A stretch of 64,000 nt of DNA from Dehalococcoidales bacterium (GTDB lineage Bacteria > Chloroflexota > Dehalococcoidia > Dehalococcoidales > UBA2162). The DNA lies in assembly GCA_030690265.1 (NCBI GenBank), contig JAUYHA010000049.1, positions 1 through 64,000 of the forward strand, written 5' to 3'. A program made the translations under genes and the position numbers. This document shows positions 42,812 to 52,782 of the stretch, in pieces. Position 1 is the stretch's first letter. Each line of letters starts with the position of its first letter. The notes beneath the pieces are model-generated. The model ran no database searches. It was not told where the DNA came from and worked only from the letters and a program-made list of their open reading frames with translations.

Positions 42812-45667
42812 ATGTCCTTAGATTCGATAATCGTCAGGGGAGCCCGCGAGCATAACCTCAAGAATATAGATGTAGTTATCCCTCGTGACAAGCTGGTAGT
42901 TATTACCGGTGTCTCCGGCTCAGGAAAGAGTTCGCTCGCCTTCGATACCATTTATGCCGAAGGGCAGCGCCGCTATGTGGAATCTCTGTCTGCCTATGCC
43001 CGCCAGTTTTTGGGCAGGATGGAGAAGCCTGAAGTTGACTATATTGCCGGCTTAAGCCCGGCAATTTCCATTGACCAGAAGGGGGTAAGTAAAAATCCAC
43101 GCTCGACAATGGGCACAATGACCGAGACCTATGATTACCTGCGGCTGCTTTTTGCCCGGGTGGGTCATCCCCATTGCCCCCGGTGCGGACGGGAGATAGC
43201 CAGTCAAACAGTGGAGCAGATTGTTGATGCTATTCAGGGTATTCCTGAAGGTAGCCGCATTATGATTATGGCGCCGCTGATTAAAGACCGTAAGGGTGAG
43301 TATCAGGCAGTGTTTGAAGATTTGCGCAAGGCGGGCTATGCCCGGGTGCGGATTGATGGGAATATCCGTGAACTGTCTGAAGAGTTTCAACTGGATAAGA
43401 ATAAAAAACATTCCATCGAGGTGGTGGTAGACAGGCTGGTAGTTGGCCAGGGTGGCAGCCAGGGCCGTATTGCCGATTCCGTAGAAACGGCTCTTAAACT
43501 GGGGGCTGGGGTGGTGCTGGTGTCTGTTATTGATGGTGAAGAATTACTTTTCTCCGAGCACTTTGCCTGTGTCTATTGCGGGATTAGCCTGGGGGAGATT
43601 GCTCCCCGCACCTTTAGCTTTAATAGCCCTCACGGTGCCTGCCCTGCCTGCACCGGCCTGGGGGTTAAACTGGCGATAGACCCGGAGATAATCATTCCCA
43701 ATAAGGAGCTTTCCATAGCTGAGGGGGCAATCCATCCCGGCTGGTGGTTCTCCTGGCATGCTCATGAGCTGGAGCTTTTAGGCAAGCGCTACGGCTTCTC
43801 GGTGCGAACACCAGTCAGGGACTTAAGCGAACAGCACCTCAAGCTTATCCTCTATGGAGAAGAGGGAAAATGGGCAAAATATAGGAGCCGTTTTGGTCGG
43901 GTCAGGGAGCATTTCAGTGGCTATGAAGGAGTAATCCCTTACCTGGAGCGGCTGAGCCGTGATACGCAGTCTGAGCGCACCCGGGCTGAGATAGAGCGTT
44001 ATATGATGTCCACCCCCTGCCCCGTCTGCCAGGGCCAGAGACTGAAACCGGAGTCTCTGGCAGTTACTATTGATGGTAAGAACATAGTTGAAGTTAGCGC
44101 TATGTCGGTTGCTCAGGCGCTGGAGTGGGTGGCTGACCTTGGTGGTGATGGAAGGAGAGTTATTCTCAGTGAGCGTGAGCGGACAATAGCTCACCAGGTT
44201 CTCAAGGAGATTCAAGCCCGTCTGGGCTTTCTCAGGGATGTGGGGCTGAGTTACCTTACCCTTGACCGCCCCTCGGCTACTCTGGCCGGGGGTGAAGCCC
44301 AGCGAATTCGCCTGGCTACTCAGATTGGCAGCGGCCTGATGGGGGTGCTTTATATCTGCGATGAGCCAACGGTAGGTTTGCATCCCGCCGATGGCTCCCG
44401 CTTGATTGAAACCCTGAAGAGACTGAGGGACCTGGGTAATACCATGCTGATTGTGGAGCATGATGAAGCCATGATGCGTGCGGCCGACCACATTATTGAT
44501 ATGGGGCCCGGAGCCGGCGAGCGCGGGGGTAAGATTGTGGCTACGGGAACGATTACTGATATTATGAAGTCGAAGGACTCAATAACCGGTCAGTATCTTA
44601 GCGGGGTAAAGAAAATCGCCCTGCCGCAAAAGCGCCGCCCCGGCTCGGGGGAGGAGATAATAGTAAAGGGAGCCAGGCAGAACAATCTCAAGAACATAGA
44701 TGTCTCTATCCCCCTGGGCAAGTTTGTCTGTATTACCGGCGTCTCGGGCAGCGGTAAGAGCACTCTTATCAATGAAATCCTGTTTAAAAAACTGGCACAG
44801 ACCCTTTACCGGTCGCGGGAGAGGGCCGGTGACTGTGATGGCATCCTTGGTATTGAGCATATAGACAAAGTGGTCAATATTGACCAGTCTCCTATTGGTC
44901 GCACTCCCCGCAGTAACCCGGCAACCTATACGGGCACTTTTACTCCCATTCGTGAGCTTTTTGCTACTGTTCCTGAAGCCCGGATGAGGGGCTATGCCCC
45001 GGGGCGGTTCTCCTTTAATGTTAAGGGTGGACGTTGTGAAGCCTGCGGTGGTGAGGGTTTTATTCAGATTGAGATGCAGTTCCTGCCCGATGTAACCGTG
45101 CCCTGTGAAGTGTGCCAGGGTAAGCGTTATAACCGTGAAGCACTGGAGATTAAATTCAGGGATAAGAACATAGCTGAAGTACTTGATATGGCTGTGGAGC
45201 AAGCCGTATCTTTTTTTGAGCATTTCCCCCGGGTAAAAGCCAAGCTGGAGACATTAAGAGATGTCGGCCTGGGCTATATCAGGCTCGGTCAGCCCGCCCC
45301 CACCCTTTCCGGCGGTGAAGCCCAGCGGGTAAAGCTGGCTACCGAGTTATCAAAGCGGTCTACGGGCAGGACTTTATATATTCTTGATGAACCGACCACC
45401 GGACTTTCCTTTGAGGATGTAGCGGCGCTGCTGAGGGTATTGCAGCGTCTTGTTGATTCGGGCAACACGGTGGTCGTCATTGAGCATCATCTGGATGTGA
45501 TTAAGAATGCTGATTACATCATTGACCTTGGTCCGGGAGCCGGTGATGAGGGCGGCTCTATTGTAACCGTGGGCACCCCGGAAGAGGTAGCCCGGGGAAA
45601 ATCATCAGCTACAGGAGAGTATTTGAGACCGGTGTTAGCCAGAAATGCGGAATACGCTCTGACCTGA
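42812..45667 (+). CDS. uvrA: Excinuclease ABC subunit A
   Basis: A 951-aa DNA damage sensor with two ABC ATPase halves. Walker [11 protein letters not shown] is near residue 31 and [10 protein letters not shown] near 643; signature motifs are [12 protein letters not shown] and [12 protein letters not shown]; zinc fingers are CVYCG...CPACTGLG and CEACGGEG...[13 protein letters not shown] at 42812 is preceded by GGGAGG; upstream in-frame ATGs fall in the repeat-derived leader. No uvrB or uvrC is nearby. Confidence 0.97.
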   Translation: MSLDSIIVRGAREHNLKNIDVVIPRDKLVVITGVSGSGKSSLAFDTIYAEGQRRYVESLSAYARQFLGRMEKPEVDYIAGLSPAISIDQKGVSKNPRSTMGTMTETYDYLRLLFARVGHPHCPRCGREIASQTVEQIVDAIQGIPEGSRIMIMAPLIKDRKGEYQAVFEDLRKAGYARVRIDGNIRELSEEFQLDKNKKHSIEVVVDRLVVGQGGSQGRIADSVETALKLGAGVVLVSVIDGEELLFSEHFACVYCGISLGEIAPRTFSFNSPHGACPACTGLGVKLAIDPEIIIPNKELSIAEGAIHPGWWFSWHAHELELLGKRYGFSVRTPVRDLSEQHLKLILYGEEGKWAKYRSRFGRVREHFSGYEGVIPYLERLSRDTQSERTRAEIERYMMSTPCPVCQGQRLKPESLAVTIDGKNIVEVSAMSVAQALEWVADLGGDGRRVILSERERTIAHQVLKEIQARLGFLRDVGLSYLTLDRPSATLAGGEAQRIRLATQIGSGLMGVLYICDEPTVGLHPADGSRLIETLKRLRDLGNTMLIVEHDEAMMRAADHIIDMGPGAGERGGKIVATGTITDIMKSKDSITGQYLSGVKKIALPQKRRPGSGEEIIVKGARQNNLKNIDVSIPLGKFVCITGVSGSGKSTLINEILFKKLAQTLYRSRERAGDCDGILGIEHIDKVVNIDQSPIGRTPRSNPATYTGTFTPIRELFATVPEARMRGYAPGRFSFNVKGGRCEACGGEGFIQIEMQFLPDVTVPCEVCQGKRYNREALEIKFRDKNIAEVLDMAVEQAVSFFEHFPRVKAKLETLRDVGLGYIRLGQPAPTLSGGEAQRVKLATELSKRSTGRTLYILDEPTTGLSFEDVAALLRVLQRLVDSGNTVVVIEHHLDVIKNADYIIDLGPGAGDEGGSIVTVGTPEEVARGKSSATGEYLRPVLARNAEYALT

Positions 45668-45728
45668 TGAGTAAGATACGGGTTGAAGCCATCTGTTTTC
45701 TGTAAGCAGCGTCTGACTGGAGGCAAGT

Positions 45729-46985
45729 TTGTCCAAGCAAAAGAAACCTGAGTTTTTTTATGGCTATGTTGTGGTTGGGGCGGGTCTGGTTACCCAGGTA
45801 TTGATACTGGGCACATATTCTTCTTTCGGAGTCTTTTTTAAGCCACTGGCGATGGAGTTTGGCTGGATGAGGGCGACAACCTCGGCGGCGGTATCAATTG
45901 CGGCTCTGGTAATGGGTTTCTCCGCCCTTGTTACCGGCAGACTGACCGACAAATATGGGCCCAAAGTGGTCTTGATGGCAAGCGGCTTATTTGTAGGGGT
46001 GGGTTATTTACTGATGTCGCGGATTAACGTCCTCTGGCAGCTCTATTTAACTTACGGCTTGCTGGTTGGTATTGCTATGAGTGCGGCTGACCTGCCGATA
46101 ACAAGCACGGTAGCCAGGTGGTTTATCAAGAGGCGGGGGATGATGACCGGTGTTACCAAGGCTGGTGCCGGTATCGGCATTATGGTGGTACCTCTGGTAG
46201 CGAACCTGCTTATCACCAACTATGGCTGGCGTAATGCTTATATCATTATCGGCATTACTGCTTTAATCGGGATTATATTAGCCGCTCTATTTTTGAAGCG
46301 TGACCCGGCCCAGATAGGCAAACTGCCTGACGGCGCCACCGAATCAGAGGTAGTTGAGAGGAAGATTAACCCTGTTCAGTTCTCTTTGAGGGAAGCTATG
46401 GGGACCAGCCAATTGCGGCTGCTTCTGGTAATCTGGTTTAGCTTTATGTCCTGTGCCAATGTGATTATCCTGCATACCGTGCCCCATATTACTGACCTGG
46501 GATTTTCCCCGGCTTTAGCCGCCAGTGTCATCAGCGTAATCGGCGGTTTCAGTATCTTCGGCAGGCTGAGCCTGCCCAGCCTGAGCGACTCTTTAGGGAC
46601 TAAAAAGGCGTATCAGATTGCTTTTTCTCTTCTGGCTATTTCTCTAATCTGGTTACAGTTCGCCAGGGAAGCCTGGATGTTTTATCTCTTTGCCGCCGTT
46701 TATGGCACTGCCCACGGGGCCAGCTATACCCTGCTTGCTCCGATGGTGGCTGGTTTATTCGGGCTTCGGTCACTCGGCACCATCCTCGGGGTGGTTCTCC
46801 TTGCAGGCACCTTTGGCAGTTTTATCAATCCGATACTGGCCGGGCGAATATATGATACCCTGGGCAGTTACCAGCTGGCTTTCTTGATTTTGACCGTGCT
46901 CAGCCTTACTGCCTTAACCCTGGTCTCTCTAATAAAACCAACGAGCAATAGGGGTGATGGAAAAAGGCTGGGGAAGGTAATTTGA
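45729..46985 (+). CDS. MFS transporter (oxalate/formate antiporter-like)
   Basis: A 418-aa 12-span carrier. FFYGYVVVGAGLVTQVLILGTYSSFGVFFKPLAMEFGW and GRLTDKYGPKVVLMASGLFVGVGYLL match the OFA/MCT-like branch that moves monocarboxylates or oxalate. TTG start with GGAGG 6 bases upstream. A second carrier of the same branch lies at 55976-57274. No metabolic partner is adjacent. It is followed by a 9-bp hairpin without a T-run. Confidence 0.85.
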   Translation: MSKQKKPEFFYGYVVVGAGLVTQVLILGTYSSFGVFFKPLAMEFGWMRATTSAAVSIAALVMGFSALVTGRLTDKYGPKVVLMASGLFVGVGYLLMSRINVLWQLYLTYGLLVGIAMSAADLPITSTVARWFIKRRGMMTGVTKAGAGIGIMVVPLVANLLITNYGWRNAYIIIGITALIGIILAALFLKRDPAQIGKLPDGATESEVVERKINPVQFSLREAMGTSQLRLLLVIWFSFMSCANVIILHTVPHITDLGFSPALAASVISVIGGFSIFGRLSLPSLSDSLGTKKAYQIAFSLLAISLIWLQFAREAWMFYLFAAVYGTAHGASYTLLAPMVAGLFGLRSLGTILGVVLLAGTFGSFINPILAGRIYDTLGSYQLAFLILTVLSLTALTLVSLIKPTSNRGDGKRLGKVI

Positions 46986-46986
46986 T

Positions 46987-47007
46987 AAAAGGGGCGAAGC
47001 CCCTTTT
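46987..47007 (+). terminator. GC-rich hairpin after the MFS gene
   Basis: AAAAGGGGC, loop GAA, GCCCCTTTT: a perfect 9-bp stem ending in four Ts. The form (short loop, symmetrical A/T flanks) resembles the hairpins at 5941 and 11434. It can act as a terminator in both directions. Confidence 0.55.
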
Positions 47008-47089
47008 AAACTCATATTGTTATATAGTTTTCTAGATGAAATTGCGATTACTTTAGCGTGTTAGAATATAGCCGAGGAGGGGAATAGCT

Positions 47090-47635
47090 ATGGATATGAC
47101 TACGGCCAGTATTTTATTAAGTAAGTTACATTCTGGCGAACGCTTAGTAATATACACAAGTCCGAATGGTGTCCAAGTGATGGCCACATAAACAGGAAAA
47201 TTCTCGCCGCGTGATTTTGCGGTAGGTCTGGTAATACCTGGCAGACAAGAATTTTACCCTACCCATGTTCGTCTGTTGTTTGACTATTATCTGAAGAGAA
47301 TAAGTGAACCCCAAAAGGCGCGAAAGGTCTTCGAGGCTGTGGAAAGAATATATGAGGGAGATGCTCCTGAGGAGTTAGCTCAGGATATGAGTACACTTTT
47401 ATTCCCCATGCAGTTGGATGAAGCTATGGTAAATTTGGTTTATACCCAATTATTGATGATTGAACAAGATTTTAATTTTGGCCCGGGAGGAACTAAAGAA
47501 AGCAAGTACTACCCTCCTCGTGGATTTCTAATGAGTTTTATCCGGTGGGTAGCATCAGGAGAGGACGAGATTGACAAGATTATTACGAATGCAGTTAGGA
47601 ATTGGCCACCGCCAACACGTTTTAAAGACTCCTGA
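47090..47635 (+). pseudogene. Gene interrupted by one in-frame TAA, unknown
   Basis: From ATG 47090, which has an excellent GAGGAGGGG site, the frame runs 33 codons (MDMTTASILLSKLHSGERLV...) to TAA at 47189-47191. It then continues in the same frame without further stops to 47635 (FAVGLVIPGRQEFYPTHVRLLFDYY, later YYPPRGFLMSFIRWVASGE). Removing the stop gives about 181 residues. A CAA to TAA change would explain it. Either it is a pseudogene, a sequencing or assembly error, or two proteins are made with a TTG restart at 47276. The family is not recognised. It converges on the methyltransferase, with 14 bases between. Confidence 0.65.
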
Positions 47636-47649
47636 AAACAGAAACTATT

Positions 47650-48483
47650 TTACTGACTGGGCTTTATCGTAACTAACCGAAATCTGGGGTTTGTAAGCTC
47701 ATCTTCTAGGCGTTTTACAGTGAGGTTAAGATATTCATTAGATACCTCGATGCCAAGATATTTCCTGTTTAGTCTTACGGCAGCTACAGCGGTAGTGCCA
47801 CTTCCGTTAAAAGGGTCGAGAATAATATCATTCTCCCTAGTTGAAGCTAATAATATCCTCTCTAATAACTTTAAAGGTTTTTGAGTCGGGTGCTTACCAT
47901 GAACTTTCTCTTTCGGTTGTGGAGGCGAGATTTCCCAAAGATTCCGCATTTGCTTTCCATTGCTGAGTTGCTTCATTAATTCATAATTGAAAGTATGCTT
48001 GCTCTTTTGATTTTTAGCAGCCCAGATTACAGTTTCCGTTGAGTGAGTAAAATATCTGCAACTGAGGTTGGGAGAAGCGTTAGGTTTAAACCAGATAATG
48101 TCATTTAGAATCTTAAACCCGATCTGTTGCATGGCAAAACCCACAGAAAATATTACATGAGCTGTTCCTGATACCCAGATAACCCCGTTCTTAGTCAATA
48201 CCCTTTGACATTCGCTTAGCCAAGCTAGGTTAAATTTGTGGTTTTCCTCCGCCCCTTGTGATACATCCCATTTCCCTTTATTTACTGAGACCATTCTTCC
48301 GGCATGACAGGTTATGCCTCCGTTAGATAGGAAGTAGGGAGGGTCAGCAAAGATCATATCAATAGAGTTTTGCGGAAACTGCGGCAAAAGCTCTAAGCAA
48401 TCCTCACAAAAAAGCTTTATGGAGTGCTCTTTATCTTCATAATAAGATTTTATTTCAATGTCGAAAAAATTAGCTGTATTCAT
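47650..48483 (-). CDS. Adenine-N6 DNA methyltransferase, DpnA-like (GATC predicted)
   Basis: A 277-aa beta-class methyltransferase: the catalytic motif comes first (ADPPYFLSNGGITCH, D47-P-P-Y50) and the SAM-binding motif last (ILDPFNGSGTTAVAA near 235). The middle stretch NLSCRYFTHSTETVIWA and the run up to KHPTQKPLKLLERIL closely resemble what I recall of M.DpnA/MboC-type enzymes that methylate GATC; that specificity is from memory of the family, not tested. AT-richer than neighbours. No DpnII-like nuclease or second methylase is adjacent; the convergent broken gene at 47090-47635 is the only candidate partner. Confidence 0.85.
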   Translation of the reverse strand: MNTANFFDIEIKSYYEDKEHSIKLFCEDCLELLPQFPQNSIDMIFADPPYFLSNGGITCHAGRMVSVNKGKWDVSQGAEENHKFNLAWLSECQRVLTKNGVIWVSGTAHVIFSVGFAMQQIGFKILNDIIWFKPNASPNLSCRYFTHSTETVIWAAKNQKSKHTFNYELMKQLSNGKQMRNLWEISPPQPKEKVHGKHPTQKPLKLLERILLASTRENDIILDPFNGSGTTAVAAVRLNRKYLGIEVSNEYLNLTVKRLEDELTNPRFRLVTIKPSQ

Positions 48484-48501
48484 TTATTGTCTTTACTTAT
48501 A

Positions 48502-48530
48502 GTTATACACGCTTCCGTGTATTTTGTCAA
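48502..48530 (-). promoter_or_regulatory. Methyltransferase promoter with operator-like inverted repeat
   Basis: On the minus strand TTGACA (48525-48530), a 17-base spacer and TATAAC (48502-48507). ATACACG at 48505-48511 and CGTGTAT at 48516-48522 are perfect inverted repeats around a 4-base centre and fill the spacer, overlapping the -10 box. This is the geometry of a repressor operator. Confidence 0.7.
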
Positions 48531-48548
48531 GAGTTTTTATTGACTTTT

Positions 48549-50081
48549 TTATCCCTTATAAATCCGGACCCCTCTTTTGGGTTCTTTGCCGGAGCTTCTG
48601 GAGGAGAGTTCGTTTCTTTCGGCGATGAGGTGCTGGAGACGGCGGATATAGCTGCTCTGGGGGCTGAGCTCTACGGCTTCCTGTCCCCTTTTTACCTGGT
48701 TAACCGCTTCCTGGGCCTCTCTCAGGGCTACGGGAAGAGATTCTGGCTTGTCAGCGCTGGCTGTGGTAATGTCTCTGGAATGGATAGTGTTTAAGAACTG
48801 TTTGATTTGAGAGGGGGTATTGCTTCTGAGAACATAGATAGGTAAATCAGCCGTTTCGGCATCTTTCACTTTCTGGGGCTTACGGCGGTAGTAGCGTTTT
48901 GAGGTAACAAAGAGGTTGGCACTGTGGATATTATCGACTACATCCACATTTGCCTCCGTCTCTTTTGCCATCTGCTCGAATCTGCCCCGGTTGACGCCGA
49001 AGAGGTAGAGCTTCTGCAGCTTCCTCTCGGCAGGCGTCTGTTTGGCTCTGGCGGTTTCCCTGGGAGCTATAAACGGGGCTGATTTCTCTATTCTTACCTC
49101 TCCCTTTTCATCCAGCCAGCGGGATTCGGTGCCAGAGGGTCTGCCCCGGAGAACGTCATCAACCGCCTGACCGACATCAGGATGAATAACGACCCTGTCC
49201 CGGTCCTGAATTTCAACGACAATGTCAAAGGTGGGAGGGGCGGTGCGTTCCTGGATTGATTTCTGAGTGCCCCGCTTTTTTGCCTCCTCATCCCCCAGGG
49301 TTACGCTCTGGATACCACCAATCAGGTCAGCCAGGATGGGGTTTTTGATGAGGTTCTCAAGGGTATTGCCGTGAGCGGTGGCGATAAGCTGAACCCCGCG
49401 CTCGGCGATAGTCCGGGCTGCCAGAGCCTCAAGCTCGGTGCCCATCTCGTCAATAACGATAACCTCGGGCATGTGGTTTTCCACGGCTTCAATCATGACG
49501 GTATGCTGTTTGGTGGGGGTGATTACCTGCATCCTTCGGGCTTGCCCGATGGCCGGGTGGGGAATATCACCATCGCCGGCAATTTCATTTGAGGTATCAA
49601 CAATAACCACCCGCTTATTGAAGTCATCAGCCAGCACCCGTGCCACCTCACGGAGCATGGTGGTTTTGCCTACCCCGGGGCGACCCAAGAGCATAATGCT
49701 TTTCCCCGATTCAATCAGGTCTTCTATCACTTTTATGGTGCCAAAGACAGCTCTGCCGACCCGGCAGGTAAGCCCGACAATGCGACCCTGGCGGTTGCGG
49801 ATGGCTGAGATGCGGTGTAAAGTCCGCTCTATGCCCGCCCGGTTGTCATCGCCAAAGCTGCCGATGCGCGAGGTTACATACTCGATGTCCGGCTCGGCGA
49901 CTTCGCGAGGACTGAGGACAGCTTCTCGCTGGAAAAAGCGGGCTAAGGGTGGCCTGCCCAGGTCCATAATGACTTCCAGCAGTTCGTGAAGGTCCTCCTG
50001 TTGAGATAAAGGTTGTTGAATGTGGGCCGGGAAGATATCAAGTAAGGCATCCAGGTCATCGGTTATTATCTTTTGCAACAC
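48549..50081 (-). CDS. R3H-domain AAA ATPase (SpoIIIAA/YCF45-like)
   Basis: A 510-aa protein. Residues 100-280 are a P-loop ATPase with Walker [18 protein letters not shown] and Walker [14 protein letters not shown], as in SpoIIIAA and plastid Ycf45. A basic middle part (residues 330-430) and a C-terminal R3H domain near 475-505 ([21 protein letters not shown]) suggest single-stranded nucleic acid binding. GTG at 50081 follows GGGGGGAA. It is the third gene after pdxS and pdxT, 8 bases apart. Its role is unknown; a link to PLP synthesis is only positional. Confidence 0.85.
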   Translation of the reverse strand: MLQKIITDDLDALLDIFPAHIQQPLSQQEDLHELLEVIMDLGRPPLARFFQREAVLSPREVAEPDIEYVTSRIGSFGDDNRAGIERTLHRISAIRNRQGRIVGLTCRVGRAVFGTIKVIEDLIESGKSIMLLGRPGVGKTTMLREVARVLADDFNKRVVIVDTSNEIAGDGDIPHPAIGQARRMQVITPTKQHTVMIEAVENHMPEVIVIDEMGTELEALAARTIAERGVQLIATAHGNTLENLIKNPILADLIGGIQSVTLGDEEAKKRGTQKSIQERTAPPTFDIVVEIQDRDRVVIHPDVGQAVDDVLRGRPSGTESRWLDEKGEVRIEKSAPFIAPRETARAKQTPAERKLQKLYLFGVNRGRFEQMAKETEANVDVVDNIHSANLFVTSKRYYRRKPQKVKDAETADLPIYVLRSNTPSQIKQFLNTIHSRDITTASADKPESLPVALREAQEAVNQVKRGQEAVELSPQSSYIRRLQHLIAERNELSSRSSGKEPKRGVRIYKG

Positions 50082-50089
50082 TTCCCCCC

Positions 50090-50668
50090 TTAGCTGTTCC
50101 CAGCTACGATATCCAGGAAGTACTGATGGAACCTCGGGTCGTCAGTCAATTCAGGGTGAAAGGCGGAAACCAGCAGTTTTCCCTGTCTGGCAGCGACAAT
50201 GGTGCCATCGTCCAGCCTGGCAAGTACTTCTACATTGCCGTTTGATTGCTCGATTAGCGGCGCCCTGATGAATACCGCATGAAAAGGCTTTTCTCCCAGC
50301 ACCGGTATGGAAAGGTCGGTCTCAAAGCTTTCTCTCTGTCTGCCAAAGGCGTTGCGCTTCACTCTTAGCTTCATCAGTCCCAGGGGCTGTAGGGTGGAGC
50401 CTGGAATTTCGTTGGCGAGGAGTATCATACCGGCGCAGGTGCCAAAGATAGGGTTGCCATTTTCAGCCAGATTTTTTATCTCGCTTACCAGATTGTAGTC
50501 CCGCATCAGTTTGCTGATAGTGGTGCTTTCTCCGCCGGGAAGAATCAGTCCGTCCAGCCCGCAAAGCTCACGGGGCAGGCGGACGGGCAAAGCCTCCGCT
50601 CCCAGCTTACGCAGTACCGTTATATGTTCAATAAAGGCTCCCTGTGCCGCAAGGACACCTATTCTCAT
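50090..50668 (-). CDS. pdxT: Pyridoxal 5'-phosphate synthase glutaminase subunit
   Basis: A 192-aa class I glutamine amidotransferase that supplies ammonia to PdxS. The nucleophile Cys is in [28 protein letters not shown] precedes it, and the His-Glu pair is in [10 protein letters not shown]. It begins one base after the pdxS stop. Confidence 0.96.
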   Translation of the reverse strand: MRIGVLAAQGAFIEHITVLRKLGAEALPVRLPRELCGLDGLILPGGESTTISKLMRDYNLVSEIKNLAENGNPIFGTCAGMILLANEIPGSTLQPLGLMKLRVKRNAFGRQRESFETDLSIPVLGEKPFHAVFIRAPLIEQSNGNVEVLARLDDGTIVAARQGKLLVSAFHPELTDDPRFHQYFLDIVAGNS

Positions 50669-50669
50669 A

Positions 50670-51551
50670 CTACCATCCCCTGGGGGCTAACAGTTCCTCG
50701 GCAGGGATTTGTTTTATGTCTTTACCGGGCATTGCCTCGCCTAAATTCTTGGAGACCTCAGCGATAATCTCAGGGTCCTGATAGTGGGTGGTGGCTTTGA
50801 CGATGGCTTTTGCCATGACTTCAGGATTGCTGGATTTGAAAATACCCGAGCCGACGAAGACACCTTCAGCGCCTAACTGCATCATCAGGGCGGCATCGGC
50901 CGGAGTGGCTACTCCGCCGGCAGCAAAATTAACCACGGGCAGTTTCCCTGCTTTGTGCACCTCTTCTATCAGGGCAAAAGGAGCCCCCATTTCTTTGGCT
51001 ATCGCCATCAGCTCGTCCTGGGGTGTGTTTGCCAGCCTGCGGATGCTATCCATCACCGCCCGCATATGCCGGACGGCTTCAACGATATTGCCGGTGCCGG
51101 CTTCCCCTTTGGTTCTAATCATGGCGGCGCCTTCGCCGATGCGGCGCAGGGCTTCACCCAGGTCACGGCAGCCGCAAACAAAGGGGACCTTGAAATCATG
51201 CTTCCAGATGTGGTGGCTTTCATCCGCCGGGGTGAGCACCTCGGACTCATCAATATAGTCCACGCCGAGGGCTTGCAATGCCTGAGCCTCAACGAAATGA
51301 CCGATGCGGCACTTTGCCATTACAGGGACAGTAACCGCTTTCATAATGGCTTCAATAACCGTCGGGTCAGCCATACGAGCCACCCCGCCCGCCGCCCGGA
51401 TATCCGCCGGGACTCTTTCCAGCGCCATCACGGCGCAGGCACCGGCTTCTTCGGCAATCCTGGCATGCTCCGGAGTGACCACATCCATAATCACCCCGCC
51501 TTTGAGCATCTGGGCAAGCCCGGCTTTCACCTTAAAAGTTCCCGTTTCCAT
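50670..51551 (-). CDS. pdxS: Pyridoxal 5'-phosphate synthase lyase subunit
   Basis: A 293-aa (beta/alpha)8 enzyme building PLP from ribose-5-phosphate, glyceraldehyde-3-phosphate and ammonia. The catalytic lysines are in [14 protein letters not shown] and [15 protein letters not shown] at 51551 with AGAGGTG upstream. The pdxS-pdxT pair means the DXP-independent PLP route, which also feeds the PLP enzymes ilvE and hemL in this window. Confidence 0.97.
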   Translation of the reverse strand: METGTFKVKAGLAQMLKGGVIMDVVTPEHARIAEEAGACAVMALERVPADIRAAGGVARMADPTVIEAIMKAVTVPVMAKCRIGHFVEAQALQALGVDYIDESEVLTPADESHHIWKHDFKVPFVCGCRDLGEALRRIGEGAAMIRTKGEAGTGNIVEAVRHMRAVMDSIRRLANTPQDELMAIAKEMGAPFALIEEVHKAGKLPVVNFAAGGVATPADAALMMQLGAEGVFVGSGIFKSSNPEVMAKAIVKATTHYQDPEIIAEVSKNLGEAMPGKDIKQIPAEELLAPRGW

Positions 51552-51569
51552 GTTCACCTCTTTGCCCCC

Positions 51570-51575
51570 ATTATA
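51570..51575 (-). promoter_or_regulatory. -10 box of the pdxS operon
   Basis: A perfect TATAAT on the minus strand, 18 bases before the pdxS ATG; the -35 position is weak. Confidence 0.4.
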
Positions 51576-51636
51576 GTTACTCTTTACTAAATAAATTTTA
51601 CTACTCTCAATTATGTTTAGCAACCCGTCAGAATAA

Positions 51637-51735
51637 AACCCAAATTATCAAAATCCAAAATCTAAACATTTTGGCATTTGAGCTTTGTTATTTGGGTATT
51701 TGTTTACCTAGAGCTTAGGATTTAGTATTTTTCTT
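51637..51735. repeat. TTTGG/CCAAA dispersed repeat, copy 5
   Basis: CAAAATCCAAAATC, GGCATTTGAGCTTTGTTATTTGGG and GAGCTTAGGATTTAG words, the same kit as copies 1-4. It is followed by the TAGTGTAGTG element, so 51552-51957 holds no gene. Confidence 0.65.
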
Positions 51736-51759
51736 TGGAAAGGAAAAGAAAAGAGGGGT

Positions 51760-51912
51760 TAGTGTAGTGCATCTTACGCTTCGTTATTTTCGGTTAACCA
51801 TACCGACGAAAGTCGGTATCCAGACGTGTAGGCTCATCCGGTATCGCCTGGATTCCGGCTTTCGCCGGAATTGGGGGGCTGTAGCTAACGTTATTTTGAA
51901 GACACTACACTA
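51760..51912 (+). mobile_element. MITE-like element, copy 2 (TAGTGTAGTG ends)
   Basis: A 153-bp element with perfect 10-bp terminal inverted repeats (TAGTGTAGTG at 51760-51769 and CACTACACTA at 51903-51912). Inside are hairpins ACCGACGAAAGTCGGT and ATTCCGGCTTTCGCCGGAAT. AGAGGGG and its complement lie just outside both ends (51752-51758, 51916-51922), so the inverted repeat may be longer. No ORF. Copy 1 is the inverted sequence at 1-139. Confidence 0.8.
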
Positions 51913-51957
51913 GTGCCCCTCTCGGATACCGTAATTAGCCTTCCAGTTATACGGCGG

Positions 51958-52521
51958 TTATTTCTCCTCTAGGGTTATTTGTGTTATGACATCACCCTGC
52001 TTAATCTCTTTGAGAACATCCATTCCTTCTATCAACTGCCCGAACACCGAGTGCTTACCATTGAGGTGGGGTTGGGGAGCATAGGTGATGAAAAACTGGC
52101 TGCCATTGGTATTGGGGCCGGCATTAGCCATAGATAGGGCACCGGTGACATGGGTATGCTCGCTAAACTCGTCGGCAAAGGTATAGCCCGGTCCCCCGGT
52201 GCCGGTCCCCGTGGGGTCTCCGCCCTGAGCCATAAAGTCGGCAATAACCCGATGAAAGGTGACACCGTCATAAAATCCCTCACGGGCAAGGAAGACGAAG
52301 TTATTGACCGTTCGAGGGACGTCGCTGGCGAACAGCTCCAGCACCAGGTCTCCCTTTTTGGTCTCGATGGTAGCGGTATATTGCTTGCTGGTATCAATTG
52401 TCATCGGTGGCGGTGCCGAATAGGTTTTAGGCATTGGTGTCGTCCTCCCACATGAGACTAAAAGAAGTGCTGCCAGGACCAGGATAATGACAGCTACCCG
52501 CGGTAGACTCTCCACTATCAT
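51958..52521 (-). CDS. Cyclophilin-type peptidyl-prolyl isomerase lipoprotein
   Basis: A 187-aa secreted lipoprotein. Residues 5-23 are a hydrophobic signal with lipobox LVSC-G, Cys24 being the lipidation site. The mature domain from about 48 is a cyclophilin: [22 protein letters not shown], then [22 protein letters not shown]. It would assist folding of exported proteins at the outer face of the membrane. AAAGGAG lies 11 bases before the ATG. Stands alone. Confidence 0.93.
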   Translation of the reverse strand: MIVESLPRVAVIILVLAALLLVSCGRTTPMPKTYSAPPPMTIDTSKQYTATIETKKGDLVLELFASDVPRTVNNFVFLAREGFYDGVTFHRVIADFMAQGGDPTGTGTGGPGYTFADEFSEHTHVTGALSMANAGPNTNGSQFFITYAPQPHLNGKHSVFGQLIEGMDVLKEIKQGDVITQITLEEK

Positions 52522-52782
52522 TGGCAGGCTTGCTCCTTTCTTTTAAGTATAGTTTACCTTTTTTCGGGAGTTAGAGCAAGCCCTGAAGTTAATGAGTTTG
52601 TTTAGCAACCTCATCACCTGTATCCCCCTCTCTAACCTATATCCCCTTAATAAACAATCTCGAAGTTAACAGGTAAGGAGCAAGGATGCCTGTCTCGTCA
52701 GATTGAAGAATGCCGGCACAAAGAGTAAAATACTGGGAAAATAGTTTACCTGGCATAAATGGAACTAAAAGGAGCAAGGAAA

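Noticed and set aside
43823-44491. Antisense frame of 222 codons within uvrA
   Set aside because: Shadow of the ABC domains; no start signal and no recognisable motif.
47189-47191. Recoding of TAA as an amino acid
   Set aside because: TAA is not a selenocysteine or pyrrolysine codon and other genes here use TAA as stop.
51552-51640. Riboswitch upstream of pdxS
   Set aside because: Only a short leader with a -10 box is present; no conserved structure was seen. The same holds upstream of ilvE and coaX.
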